Origin: a virus
DNA: 23,738 nucleotides
Virus record (IMG/VR): IMGVR_UViG_3300042465_000768
Span: 1 to 23,738 of that record
Strand: one strand, 5' to 3'
The notes beneath the pieces were generated by a model that searched no databases, was not told the origin of the DNA, and was given only the letters and a program-made list of their open reading frames with translations. Shown one piece after another: positions 1-6,464 of the stretch; position 1 is the stretch's first letter; each line of letters starts with the position of its first letter. Made by a program: the position numbers and the translations under genes.

Positions 1-1341
1 TGGCAAATTGCAGTAGATAGAAATACTCCTGTTTATGGCGGGGCTTCAAATGATATTAATTTTTACAATGGTACAAGCACTATTTTAAGGCTTGCTTACT
101 CTACAGGAGCAGCTACATTCTCAAGTACCTATGGTAATGTTTTATTTAAGGGAACAAGTGCTTCTACAATGTGGACAGAGTATTATTACAATACATCTAC
201 ATTATTAGGATATATAGGTGGTGGAAGTGGTATATTAAGCGGTGCTGCAAGTTCTGATTTTATATTTAGAAGTGAAGGAGCATTAGTTTATGCTGCGGGT
301 GGAAACACCGAACGTATGCGCCTTACTTCAGCTGGTGAATTATGCGTAGGTAGAACATCGGCATACGGAGCAGGTTTCTTAGTAAACGTAGAAGGGAATA
401 TTTATGCAAGTGCAGCTATTGTAGCAGGTAGTAGTGTAACGGCAGGTACTCAATTTATTGGTAATAACAGTATAACAGACCCAACAGTAGGAATAACAAA
501 TGCAACTGTTTATGCGTTAAATGGTCCAAGTTCAAATAATACTTTTGGAATAGGTATCGGCGCGGTAAGAAATGGTGCTTATGATATGTGGTTTCAAACA
601 GGTGCTATTAATGGTGGTGGATATAGATGGTATATTGGCACAAGTGAAAAAATGACAATGTCTTCGGGCGGTTCAGTTGGTATAGGTACTACATCGCCTG
701 CTGCTGCATTACACGTTAAAAATTCAGCAGCTACAAATATTTATTTAGAAAGTACAGGTAGTGCAGTTTACCAACAATTAGTAAATTCAGGCGGAAGTGC
801 ATATATAGGCAGTAGTTCAAATGATTTATTGTTTCTTACTAACTCAGCAGGAAATGAACGTATGCGCATAACAAGTGGGGGGCAGATAGCAATGAATCAA
901 AGCACAACCTATGGTGCTGAAACATTAGAAATTACAGGTCTTATATCGGGAAGTGCTCAATATGGAATTTTAATGAGCGGTAATCCTGCTTCTTATACAA
1001 ACTACGCAATGAGATTTCATTATACAGGAGTTGCAATAGTTGGTTCTATAACTTTTAATACAACTTCAACTGCCTACAATACATCTTCAGATTACCGATT
1101 AAAACAAGACCTTAAAGATTTCAGCGGACTTGATTTATTAACTAAGATTAAGACATACGATTACGAATGGAAAGCAGACAAAACCCGTTCTTATGGTGTT
1201 ATTGCTCACGAATTACAATCAGTTATTAACTATGCAGTAACAGGAATAAAAGACGGAAAGGAAATGCAGGGAGTAGATTATAGCAAAATAGTACCTGTAC
1301 TAATTAAAGCAATTCAAGAATTAAACGATAAAATAAAATAA
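1..1341 (+). CDS. Tail fibre C-terminal part with S74 intramolecular chaperone domain (5' partial)
   Basis: The frame is open from base 1, so the N-terminus lies outside the window; the first internal ATG at 169 is not the true start. The visible 446 codons are Gly/Ser/Thr-rich, as in trimeric phage fibres. Three copies of a fibre repeat are seen near 301, 637 and 850, for example GGNTERMRLTSAG and GNERMRITSGG. The last 85 or so residues form a Peptidase_S74 chaperone: SDYRLK has Ser at 1087-1089 and Lys at 1102-1104, the Ser-x4-Lys spacing of the endosialidase-type catalytic dyad. Such domains drive trimerisation of the fibre and then cut themselves off before the Ser. The C-terminal helix (IVPVLIKAIQELNDKIK) fits the coiled-coil end of this domain. 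The protein probably binds the host receptor at the virion surface. The domain call is firm; receptor binding is inferred. Confidence 0.9.
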   Translation, partial: WQIAVDRNTPVYGGASNDINFYNGTSTILRLAYSTGAATFSSTYGNVLFKGTSASTMWTEYYYNTSTLLGYIGGGSGILSGAASSDFIFRSEGALVYAAGGNTERMRLTSAGELCVGRTSAYGAGFLVNVEGNIYASAAIVAGSSVTAGTQFIGNNSITDPTVGITNATVYALNGPSSNNTFGIGIGAVRNGAYDMWFQTGAINGGGYRWYIGTSEKMTMSSGGSVGIGTTSPAAALHVKNSAATNIYLESTGSAVYQQLVNSGGSAYIGSSSNDLLFLTNSAGNERMRITSGGQIAMNQSTTYGAETLEITGLISGSAQYGILMSGNPASYTNYAMRFHYTGVAIVGSITFNTTSTAYNTSSDYRLKQDLKDFSGLDLLTKIKTYDYEWKADKTRSYGVIAHELQSVINYAVTGIKDGKEMQGVDYSKIVPVLIKAIQELNDKIK

Positions 1342-1342
1342 T

Positions 1343-1672
1343 ATGACAACTTTTAAATGGGTAATATCGCAAATGGACACCGCACCGAGCGAAGATGGTT
1401 TAACCGACGTAGTTAAGGTAGTGCATTGGCGTTATCAAGCAGAACAAGTAGACGGAGACAAAACTTACAATGCTGAGGTATACGGAGCGATGGCTTGTGC
1501 TACACCTTCAGACACGGACTTTACTGCTTACGAAAATTTAACTTACGAGCAAGTATGTGAGTGGTTAGTAGCAGGTAATGACGTAGATGCTATGCAGACA
1601 AACTTAGATACTCAAATTGAAAACCTTAAGAACCCGCCCATTGTAAATTTACCTTTGCCGTGGAATAAATAA
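1343..1672 (+). CDS. Small phage protein resembling the DUF7936 family
   Basis: This 109-residue protein begins one base after the fibre stop codon and is probably co-transcribed with it. The pattern of an early Trp (FKWVISQMD), an acidic stretch followed by VVKVVHWRY, and a later FTAYENLTYEQVCEWL matches my recollection of small proteins encoded behind phage tail fibres and grouped as DUF7936. Their function is not known to me. There is no signal peptide, membrane segment or catalytic motif. The C-terminus is proline-rich (NPPIVNLPLPWNK). The position suggests a late virion-associated or fibre-assembly role, but this is inference from context only. Confidence 0.7.
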   Translation: MTTFKWVISQMDTAPSEDGLTDVVKVVHWRYQAEQVDGDKTYNAEVYGAMACATPSDTDFTAYENLTYEQVCEWLVAGNDVDAMQTNLDTQIENLKNPPIVNLPLPWNK

Positions 1673-1702
1673 AATCTATATATCTTTACCAAAATTTAAA
1701 CA

Positions 1703-2089
1703 ATGAAATACAAACAACTATTACAATTAGTAAGCAGCATCAATGTCGTTATCGGCAACCAGGACACAAAGACACAAAAGAAGCTTTTTAAGATTTATGA
1801 GAAGGTTAAAGCCTATCACGAAGATTATCAAGCAGAAGTTGAAATCTTGCGTTTAGACAATGCGCAGACAGACGATAAGGACTGCTTATTACTTGATGAC
1901 AAAGGAAATTACAAGTACTCTAAAGAAGGCATTAAGAAGCTGACTAAAGATATTGAAGCCTTAAATGATAAAGAATTTGAATTTCAAATAATTAACGTAG
2001 TTAATCAATCTGGTTTACAAGATTTTACATTCTTACAAGATTGGGTTACTGGCGTAGAATTTAACAAACAAGAAGAAGAAGAATTATAA
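1703..2089 (+). CDS. Hypothetical phage protein, charged and mostly helical
   Basis: This 128-residue protein is not recognised. It is rich in Lys, Asp and Glu with predicted long helices (KKLFKIYEKVKAYHEDYQAE) and ends in an acidic EEEEEL tail; there is no membrane segment or signal peptide. A 30-base gap separates it from the gene before. In that region TTTG at 1654-1657 and TATCTTTA at 1681-1688, 23 bases apart, weakly resemble a Bacteroidota promoter with one mismatch in the -7 box. Its stop codon overlaps the start of the next small membrane protein, so it may be the first gene of the lysis operon. An alternative is a late-gene regulator or tail accessory protein; nothing in the sequence decides. 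Confidence 0.7.
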   Translation: MKYKQLLQLVSSINVVIGNQDTKTQKKLFKIYEKVKAYHEDYQAEVEILRLDNAQTDDKDCLLLDDKGNYKYSKEGIKKLTKDIEALNDKEFEFQIINVVNQSGLQDFTFLQDWVTGVEFNKQEEEEL

Positions 2090-2259
2090 TGGCAAATAAT
2101 CACCAAGCAGACCAATCAACAATCGTTTCTTTGATTAGTGCTACTATTAGCATTACAAATATTCAACCACTATTCACATTGTTGGCGAGTTTGGTGGCTA
2201 TTGTTTCAGGCACAATGGCTATCCGTTACTATTGGAAAATGACTAAGAAACTAAAATGA
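2089..2259 (+). CDS. Small membrane protein, holin candidate
   Basis: This 56-residue gene starts on the last base of the preceding stop codon (TAATG) and ends overlapping the next ATG (ATGA), which supports it as real and translationally coupled. A short polar N-terminus (MANNHQADQST) is followed by a long hydrophobic stretch that could form two short transmembrane helices (about residues 12-27 and 29-46). The end is strongly basic (WKMTKKLK). Small size, membrane segments, a basic tail and a position among spanin-like and endolysin genes fit a holin or a holin regulator. There is no sequence family I can name, so the role rests on architecture and neighbours. The 72-residue protein at 4224-4442 is the competing holin candidate. 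Confidence 0.65.
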   Translation: MANNHQADQSTIVSLISATISITNIQPLFTLLASLVAIVSGTMAIRYYWKMTKKLK

Positions 2260-2687
2260 GATTAATACTTTTAGCCTTATTGCTTACTTCGTGCGCCTCA
2301 GTAAAGAAGGCATCGGAGAAATTAGATAGCACTGTTGTTAAAACTTTTGACTCGGTGCGTGTTGTCGTTTTTGATAGCGTAACTAAAATAGTAGAAAAAG
2401 AGGAATATTTTACCAAGACAATAACTTACTACGATACTTTGTGGCTTACTAAGGATAGTATGGTTACAGTACCTAAGTACACCGAAACGTATACAAGGGG
2501 TACAAAAGATAAGCAGACAGATAGTAAGCAGACCAAGACGGACTCAATGGCTCTAAATCGCACAGAAACTACCCAAATTTCGAAGATAACTAAAAATAAG
2601 GATAAGTCCTTTGGCGAATTTTATAAGGCTTTAATAGCGCTTATATTGATAATTACGCTAATCTTATTCTTTTGGAAACGTAAATAA
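2256..2687 (+). CDS. Candidate unimolecular spanin (lipoprotein with C-terminal membrane anchor)
   Basis: This 143-residue protein has a very short lipoprotein signal with lipobox LTSC (Cys13), so its N-terminus should be lipidated and sorted to the outer membrane. The middle (about 20-120) is charged, soluble and rich in Lys, Asp, Ser and Thr. The C-terminus has a strong transmembrane helix (about 124-139) followed by WKRK. A lipid anchor at one end and an inner-membrane helix at the other, spanning the periplasm, is the defining layout of phage u-spanins such as T1 gp11, which fuse inner and outer membranes in the last step of lysis. It sits between a holin candidate and the endolysin, overlapping the former by four bases. 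I recognise no sequence family; the call rests on topology and context. Confidence 0.72.
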   Translation: MRLILLALLLTSCASVKKASEKLDSTVVKTFDSVRVVVFDSVTKIVEKEEYFTKTITYYDTLWLTKDSMVTVPKYTETYTRGTKDKQTDSKQTKTDSMALNRTETTQISKITKNKDKSFGEFYKALIALILIITLILFFWKRK

Positions 2688-2688
2688 T

Positions 2689-2961
2689 ATGGCAAAAGCA
2701 GCAAAAAGCGTAAACGTATCGGCTAACCCGTTACCAATTTCATTCAAAGAATTCAGTAAGAACCCAGTCGTGGGTATGCTATTTTTATGCATCTGCGGTA
2801 TTAGTTACCTCTATATCGACAATGCAAAGGGTAACGAAAAGCAAGACGAAAAGATAGGTGCTTTGTACGAAATGGTGCGTAAGAGTGATAGCAGCAACGC
2901 AGCGAGTACGGCTCGTTTAGAAATGGCTATGGACTTAAAGGCTCTTAAAAGCTTTAAGTAA
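2689..2961 (+). CDS. Small single-pass membrane protein of the lysis region
   Basis: This 90-residue protein starts one base after the candidate u-spanin. Residues 1-27 are basic and polar, residues about 28-43 (GMLFLCICGISYLYI) form one membrane helix, and residues 48-90 are charged and helical with several Ser and Ala. It has no cleavable signal. It could be a holin-like protein, an antiholin, or an inner-membrane partner of the downstream lipoprotein: one helix plus a charged helical tail is the broad layout of an i-spanin, though the tail is short. Its stop codon shares a base with the ATG of the lipoprotein gene at 2961, so the two are probably translated together. Function is unassigned. 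Confidence 0.65.
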   Translation: MAKAAKSVNVSANPLPISFKEFSKNPVVGMLFLCICGISYLYIDNAKGNEKQDEKIGALYEMVRKSDSSNAASTARLEMAMDLKALKSFK

Positions 2962-3251
2962 TGCGGTATTTATTACTGGTTGCTTTGATAGGTTGCGGAA
3001 CTAAAGCCGACAATAAAATCAAAGAGTTGCAAGACAAGGTAAAACAAAGCCAAGTGCAAAGTGATTCAGTGCAAGTGATGGCTTCTGAAGATAACAAAAA
3101 GGTAATTACGAAGACAGTTGAAACTATAGTTACTTTAAAAGAGGAAGTTAAAGAATTAAAAACGGAACTAAATGAAGTTAAGGCTAAATTGGATTCTGCT
3201 AATTCTGTCGATACTAATAGCACCAAGTTTAAGCTTCGCCCAATACGTTAA
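2961..3251 (+). CDS. Small lipoprotein with coiled coil, o-spanin-like
   Basis: This 96-residue protein has an 11-residue lipoprotein signal with lipobox LIGC (Cys12), followed by a charged helical segment (about 20-80) with a heptad-like pattern (TLKEEVKELKTELNEVKAKL), as expected of a periplasmic coiled coil. It would be anchored in the inner leaflet of the outer membrane. Its last 80 bases overlap the next gene in another frame. Heavily overlapping genes, one encoding a lipoprotein and the other an exported or anchored protein, recall Rz/Rz1 spanin pairs, although here the lipoprotein comes first. With the u-spanin candidate upstream, the phage may carry a second envelope-disrupting pair, or these may be periplasmic proteins of another role. 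Confidence 0.65.
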   Translation: MRYLLLVALIGCGTKADNKIKELQDKVKQSQVQSDSVQVMASEDNKKVITKTVETIVTLKEEVKELKTELNEVKAKLDSANSVDTNSTKFKLRPIR

Positions 3252-3612
3252 GAAAATAGGTGGCGAGGAAAAAATTGTTATTAGTAAAGCAGAAGGCGAA
3301 AAAATAAACGCTGCGTTTGATAGCGTTATCAATTTAGTTGCATTAAGAGAAGCCAGTATTGATAGCTTAATAAAGTATAACATCAAGACAAGGGATAGCC
3401 TTCGCATTGATTTACTTACTTTAAAAGATACACTTACCCAACGCAATAAAATAGCAAACGATACGTTAAACGATTATCGTAATAGGTATTATAAAAACAT
3501 AGCTATCTACGAGAAGTACGAGAAAGCAGTAGATTTTGAAATAAAACTACATAGGCTTAACTCAGTTTTGTTTGCTATGCTAACATTATTTTTATACTCT
3601 CAAATAAATTAA
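3172..3612 (+). CDS. Exported or membrane-anchored coiled-coil protein, possible spanin partner
   Basis: This 146-residue protein starts inside the upstream lipoprotein gene. Residues 1-23 are a textbook signal or anchor sequence: MKLRLNW, a hydrophobic core of Leu and Ile, then SLSFAQ, which looks like a signal peptidase site. The body (about 30-120) is helical and charged. A second hydrophobic stretch (about 128-144, SVLFAMLTLFLYSQIN) ends the protein. It could be anchored at the C-terminus after export, or at both ends if the signal is not cut. The complete signal sequence is encoded within the 80-base overlap with the lipoprotein gene. The endolysin gene begins one base after its stop. 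A spanin-like role is inferred from layout and position only. Confidence 0.65.
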   Translation: MKLRLNWILLILSILIAPSLSFAQYVKKIGGEEKIVISKAEGEKINAAFDSVINLVALREASIDSLIKYNIKTRDSLRIDLLTLKDTLTQRNKIANDTLNDYRNRYYKNIAIYEKYEKAVDFEIKLHRLNSVLFAMLTLFLYSQIN

Positions 3613-3613
3613 A

Positions 3614-4213
3614 ATGAATTTACAAGCATTATCAACAAAGATACCTGCAAACGTATTAGACCAAATACCAGATATTGAAGCAAAGTTTGGCTTGAATAGT
3701 AATATTAGGTTAGCACATTTTTTATCTCAATGCGCTCACGAAAGCGGTAACTTCAAAGCCGTTACTGAAAATCTTAACTATGGTGCTAAAGGACTAAGGT
3801 CTATTTTTGGCAAATACTTTAAAGACGATGCTACGGCTGCTGCTTATGAAAGAAAACCTGAGAAAATAGCCAATAGGGTTTACGGCTCAAGAATGGGTAA
3901 CGGAGACGAAGCAAGTGGGGACGGGTGGAAATTTAGAGGTCGTGGCTATATTCAATTAACAGGCAAAGATAATTACACCCAGTTTGACAAATCGGTTGAA
4001 GATGATATTTTAGCTAACCCAGATTTAGTGGCTACAAAATACCCTTTAATGTCTGCTGCATTCTTTTTTGAGAGAAATAGCCTTTGGAAAATATGTGATG
4101 GCGGTGCTGACAAAGAAGATGTTATTGCTCTTACAAAGCGCATTAACGGGGGTACACACGGACTTGAAGACAGATTAACAAAATTTGCTTTATTTAATTC
4201 TTTACTAAAATAA
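3614..4213 (+). CDS. Endolysin, glycoside hydrolase family 19 (chitinase-like)
   Basis: This 199-residue protein is a single GH19 catalytic domain of the size usual for phage endolysins. Seen directly: HFLSQCAHESGNF with the likely general acid Glu43, TENLNY with the likely second catalytic Glu52, the GKYF segment near 66, GRGYIQLTG with NYTQF near 110, and the C-terminal INGG motif. GH19 endolysins hydrolyse the glycan backbone of peptidoglycan. There is no signal peptide, so release into the periplasm should depend on a holin. It is flanked by spanin-like genes upstream and a two-helix membrane protein downstream, which completes a lysis cassette. The start at 3614 follows the previous stop by one base, and the domain begins at residue 3 or so, leaving no room for a secretion signal. 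Confidence 0.93.
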   Translation: MNLQALSTKIPANVLDQIPDIEAKFGLNSNIRLAHFLSQCAHESGNFKAVTENLNYGAKGLRSIFGKYFKDDATAAAYERKPEKIANRVYGSRMGNGDEASGDGWKFRGRGYIQLTGKDNYTQFDKSVEDDILANPDLVATKYPLMSAAFFFERNSLWKICDGGADKEDVIALTKRINGGTHGLEDRLTKFALFNSLLK

Positions 4214-4223
4214 AATATATACT

Positions 4224-4442
4224 ATGAAATGGTTAGCCAATTTATTAGCAGACGAAAGAGGTAGCGTATCTACAAAGCGAGTGATTGCTTTGCTATCGGC
4301 TTTATTTATCTGTATTACCTTATTAGCTAATAGCTTTACACATCAAGAGATTGCCCCTTCGGATAAGCTTGTAGATGCCGTAATGGTTATTTGCATAGCT
4401 GCTATGGGTACTACAACTATAGATAAATTCAGCCAAAAATAA
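4224..4442 (+). CDS. Two-helix membrane protein, holin candidate
   Basis: This 72-residue protein has two transmembrane helices (about residues 19-37 and 50-65) separated by a short polar loop (TNSFTHQEIAPSDKL region). The amphipathic, charged N-terminus (KWLANLLADERGSVSTKR) and a short basic end complete the layout of a class II holin. It starts ten bases after the endolysin stop, and endolysin-holin adjacency is common. Similar ADERGSVSTKR proteins occur, as I recall, in phages of Bacteroidota, but usually without a proven function. The 56-residue protein at 2089 is the other candidate, so one may be the holin and the other an antiholin or pinholin. Confidence 0.7.
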   Translation: MKWLANLLADERGSVSTKRVIALLSALFICITLLANSFTHQEIAPSDKLVDAVMVICIAAMGTTTIDKFSQK

Positions 4443-4445
4443 ACA

Positions 4446-5180
4446 ATGCTAAAATCAAAACGCAAACGACTCTTTTTCGATATTGAAGTTTCTGCAAATA
4501 TCGGCTTCTTTTGGAGTTCCGGTTACAAAATAAATATCGGTCCAGAAAGCATAATCAAAGAACGTGCAGTAATTTGTATCTGCTATAAGTGGGAAGACGA
4601 AAAAGAAGTTTACCATTTGGAATGGGATAGTAAACAATGCGATAAAAGAATGTTGCAAAAGTTTGTAGAAGTAGCAAACACGGCATCGGAGTTAGTAGGA
4701 CACAATGGCGATAAGTTCGACTTAGCGTGGATAAGAACCAGGTGCTTGTTTCATAAGATTGAGATGTTCCCTTCTTACGTTACTATCGACACGCTAAAAG
4801 TAGCAAGGCAAAAGTTTAGATTTAATAGCAATAAGCTTAATTACATAGCTGACTATTTAGGTATTGGCACTAAAATCAAAACCGAATATAGTTTATGGAA
4901 AGACATTGTCTTGCATAAGGACAAAGTAGCTATGGCTAAAATGATTAAGTACTGCCAAAAAGATGTTGTGTTATTAGAGCAAGTATTTAACGCACTAAAA
5001 AACCACATAGAACCTAAAACACATTACGGAGTTATCTTCGGTCAAGACAGAGGCTCTTGCCCTGAATGTGGGAGCGATGATCTAATTATTTCACTTCGTA
5101 GAACAACCGCAACCGGAGTAAAGAAAATATCTTACAAGTGCAAAACTTGTTTTAAAATGCATAGCAAAACCGACAAATAA
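4446..5180 (+). CDS. DEDDy 3'-5' exonuclease (RNase H-like) with C-terminal zinc ribbon
   Basis: This 244-residue protein shows the three exonuclease motifs in order: FFDIEVS (Asp12, Glu14), GHNGDKFDLAW (Asp92), and YCQKDVVLLEQ (Tyr169, Asp173), which define the DEDDy type of the DnaQ / DNA polymerase B exonuclease family. Two metal ions held by these acids would drive 3'-5' hydrolysis of DNA or RNA. The C-terminus adds a zinc ribbon with CPECG (Cys205, Cys208) and CKTC (Cys232, Cys235), probably a nucleic-acid binding module. No polymerase domain is attached. It lies between the lysis genes and the end of this operon, so it may process DNA late in infection or degrade host nucleic acid. The fold call is firm; the substrate is unknown. 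Confidence 0.85.
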   Translation: MLKSKRKRLFFDIEVSANIGFFWSSGYKINIGPESIIKERAVICICYKWEDEKEVYHLEWDSKQCDKRMLQKFVEVANTASELVGHNGDKFDLAWIRTRCLFHKIEMFPSYVTIDTLKVARQKFRFNSNKLNYIADYLGIGTKIKTEYSLWKDIVLHKDKVAMAKMIKYCQKDVVLLEQVFNALKNHIEPKTHYGVIFGQDRGSCPECGSDDLIISLRRTTATGVKKISYKCKTCFKMHSKTDK

Positions 5181-5384
5181 ATGGATAGTAAAATACTTAG
5201 CTTAGTAATTGAAGATATGCGTAGCCGTGAGCAAGTAGGTAAAAAGAAGTACAACTGCACAATGGACAGGGAAGATTTATCGACAGGCGAATGGATAACA
5301 CATTTGAAGCAGGAATTACAAGATGCAATCCTTTACCTCACTAAACTTGAACAGATACACAATGCGCCTCAAAAAGATATTTAG
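5181..5384 (+). CDS. Small MazG-like / nucleotide pyrophosphohydrolase-related protein
   Basis: This 67-residue protein starts directly after the exonuclease stop. It contains EDMRSREQVGKKKYN, then an acidic-polar loop (TMDREDLSTGEW), then a helix HLKQELQDAILYLTKLE. A KYG-like stretch, a DR-DL-S-EW segment and a helix with ExxD is a pattern I associate with short phage proteins annotated as MazG-like or as the C-terminal part of dATP/dGTP diphosphohydrolases. It has only one of the acidic helices of a full MazG domain, so it may be a half-domain acting as an oligomer, or not an enzyme. Its 3' end overlaps the GNAT gene by 23 bases. The family assignment is tentative. Confidence 0.6.
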   Translation: MDSKILSLVIEDMRSREQVGKKKYNCTMDREDLSTGEWITHLKQELQDAILYLTKLEQIHNAPQKDI

Positions 5385-5790
5385 CTTCGGAAATATTTTA
5401 GATCGAGATACCTACGAGCAACTTAGAGAATTAGATTATAACAACCCAAACTTTAAGGGTTGCGGAGACGAGTTCCAGTTTAACCGGGAGTGGTGGGTTA
5501 TGCTTGACGAAGGCGAAATAGTTGCTTATTGCGGATCAATTTACTCTAAAGGCATTTGCATATTTAATAGAGCGTGGGTTAAAAAATCACATAGAGGGCA
5601 GGGCATACAAAGACGAATGATTAAGACCAGGTTAAAGGCTGCTTCTACTTTTTGCCACATAGCGATTACTTACACTACCTTAGACAACTTCCCTTCAGCT
5701 AATAACCTTATTTCGTGTGGGTTTAGGCTTTACCTACCGGAGTATTCATACGGGGGTTCTGACAAACTTTACTTCCAAAAGTTACTATAA
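5362..5790 (+). CDS. GNAT-family N-acetyltransferase
   Basis: This 142-residue protein carries the acetyl-CoA binding motif A of GNAT enzymes: VKKSHRGQGIQRRMI (R/Q-x-x-G-x-G/A), preceded by the beta-strand IFNRAWV and followed by the typical TTLDNFPSANNLISCGF segment, where an Asn-rich helix leads into the last strands. The start at 5362 (MRLKKIF) is preferred over an in-frame TTG or similar start at 5323, because the extra 13 residues are out of character and the overlap with the upstream gene drops to 23 bases. Such enzymes move acetyl from acetyl-CoA to an amine on a protein, small molecule or glycan; the target cannot be read from sequence. It is the last gene before a terminator. Confidence 0.85.
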   Translation: MRLKKIFSFGNILDRDTYEQLRELDYNNPNFKGCGDEFQFNREWWVMLDEGEIVAYCGSIYSKGICIFNRAWVKKSHRGQGIQRRMIKTRLKAASTFCHIAITYTTLDNFPSANNLISCGFRLYLPEYSYGGSDKLYFQKLL

Positions 5791-5813
5791 AAGGTAGTAA
5801 AACTACTACTTTT
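5789..5813 (+). terminator. Terminator at the end of the left operon
   Basis: The arm AAAAGGTAGTA (5789-5799) pairs with TACTACTTTT (5804-5813) across a four-base loop, giving ten pairs with one bulged G, and the descending arm ends in TTTT. It begins within the stop codon of the GNAT gene and lies before the non-coding control region. The stem is AT-rich, so efficiency may be modest. Confidence 0.6.
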
Positions 5814-6068
5814 GGCTGCATTTTACTTCCGACTTTGTACGTTCTGGCGTACATAATTGGTAATAAACTGCACAATCTAAAGTGCAATTAAGTCGGTAAT
5901 TACCATCATTACATACTATTTTTTGACATAATGTGCTATAAAATGCACATTAACTCGTGTTTTTGTCCTATGTAAAACCCATTATTTGCATCATTGTTGC
6001 AAAAATAATTTATATAATTTTACACTTTGTATTGTTAATTGTAGTATATTTGTTGAAACAAAACACAA
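5814..6068. promoter_or_regulatory. Non-coding control region with several inverted repeats
   Basis: About 255 bases hold no convincing gene on either strand. Perfect inverted repeats seen: TGTACG/CGTACA (5836-5841, 5848-5853), TGCAC/GTGCA (5869-5873, 5882-5886), the palindrome GGTAATTACC (5895-5904), TAATGTGC/GCACATTA (5929-5936, 5945-5952, eight bases per arm around an eight-base loop), and TTTGCA/TGCAAA (5985-5990, 5998-6003). GGTAAT also occurs alone at 5859-5864. The region separates the late or lysis operon from the early operon and ends in a promoter-like element. The dyads look like operators or small RNA hairpins controlling the early genes; no matching repressor is identifiable nearby, though the winged-helix protein at 7626 is a candidate. 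Confidence 0.6.
6026..6052 (+). promoter_or_regulatory. Probable early promoter (Bacteroidota type)
   Basis: TATATTTG at 6045-6052 is a perfect match to the TAnnTTTG -7 element of Bacteroidota primary sigma factors. TTTG at 6026-6029 is the nearest -33 candidate, but the 15-base spacer is shorter than the usual 17-23. The first early ATG follows at 6069, about 17 bases on. The -7 box is convincing; the -33 element is uncertain. Confidence 0.6.
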
Positions 6069-6275
6069 ATGACACATTTAACCAACTACCAGAAGTTCCA
6101 ATTCGAGAGATTTGGCACTATCTTACTGCAAGACGGGAGCAGTACACAAAACCCGTATGATCCAAAATTACTGCCTAAAAACTACGACTACGAAGACGAC
6201 GATTACACCTTCACTCGTTGGGTTGAAAACAATGCAGAACTTGAACTTTTAAAAAACGAATTATATGAAGATTGA
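6069..6275 (+). CDS. Small hypothetical early protein
   Basis: This 68-residue protein is not recognised. It is acidic, with a patch YDYEDDDYTFTRW near residues 39-51 and a helical end (ENNAELELLKNELYED). It has no membrane segment or signal. As the first gene after the control region and its promoter it is likely among the earliest transcribed genes, a place where phages often put host-takeover or anti-restriction proteins; its small size and acidity would fit a protein-binding inhibitor or DNA mimic, but this is speculation. The context before ATG (AAACACAA) resembles the starts at 17438 and 17600. It overlaps the next gene by 11 bases. Confidence 0.65.
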   Translation: MTHLTNYQKFQFERFGTILLQDGSSTQNPYDPKLLPKNYDYEDDDYTFTRWVENNAELELLKNELYED

Positions 6276-6462
6276 ATTTGTAAAAGAAACTAAGCCAGAC
6301 GGAACTATTTTTTATTACACTTTAGTAGATAACAAATACGATAGCGCAAGTATGTACTTGGAATATTCTCAGGCTTACGAGTATTTTTTAAGCCTAAAGA
6401 AAAGACAAGAACCTATTATCGAAATTTTAGAACACTATTCAATAGACACTCAAAACAAATAA
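6265..6462 (+). CDS. Small hypothetical early protein
   Basis: This 65-residue protein is not recognised. It begins with MKIEFVKETKPDGTIFYYTLVD, a likely beta-hairpin, followed by a Tyr-rich helix (SMYLEYSQAYEYFLSLKK) and a C-terminal helix. No membrane segment or catalytic motif is visible. It overlaps the preceding gene by 11 bases and is followed by the next gene after two bases, so it belongs to the same early operon. Confidence 0.65.
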   Translation: MKIEFVKETKPDGTIFYYTLVDNKYDSASMYLEYSQAYEYFLSLKKRQEPIIEILEHYSIDTQNK

Positions 6463-6464
6463 CA

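Noticed and set aside
5957-6160. Hydrophobic open frame (67 codons) across the control region and first early gene
   Set aside because: Its second half is an out-of-frame reading of the gene at 6069, the first half is simply AT-rich non-coding DNA, and it would cover the promoter.
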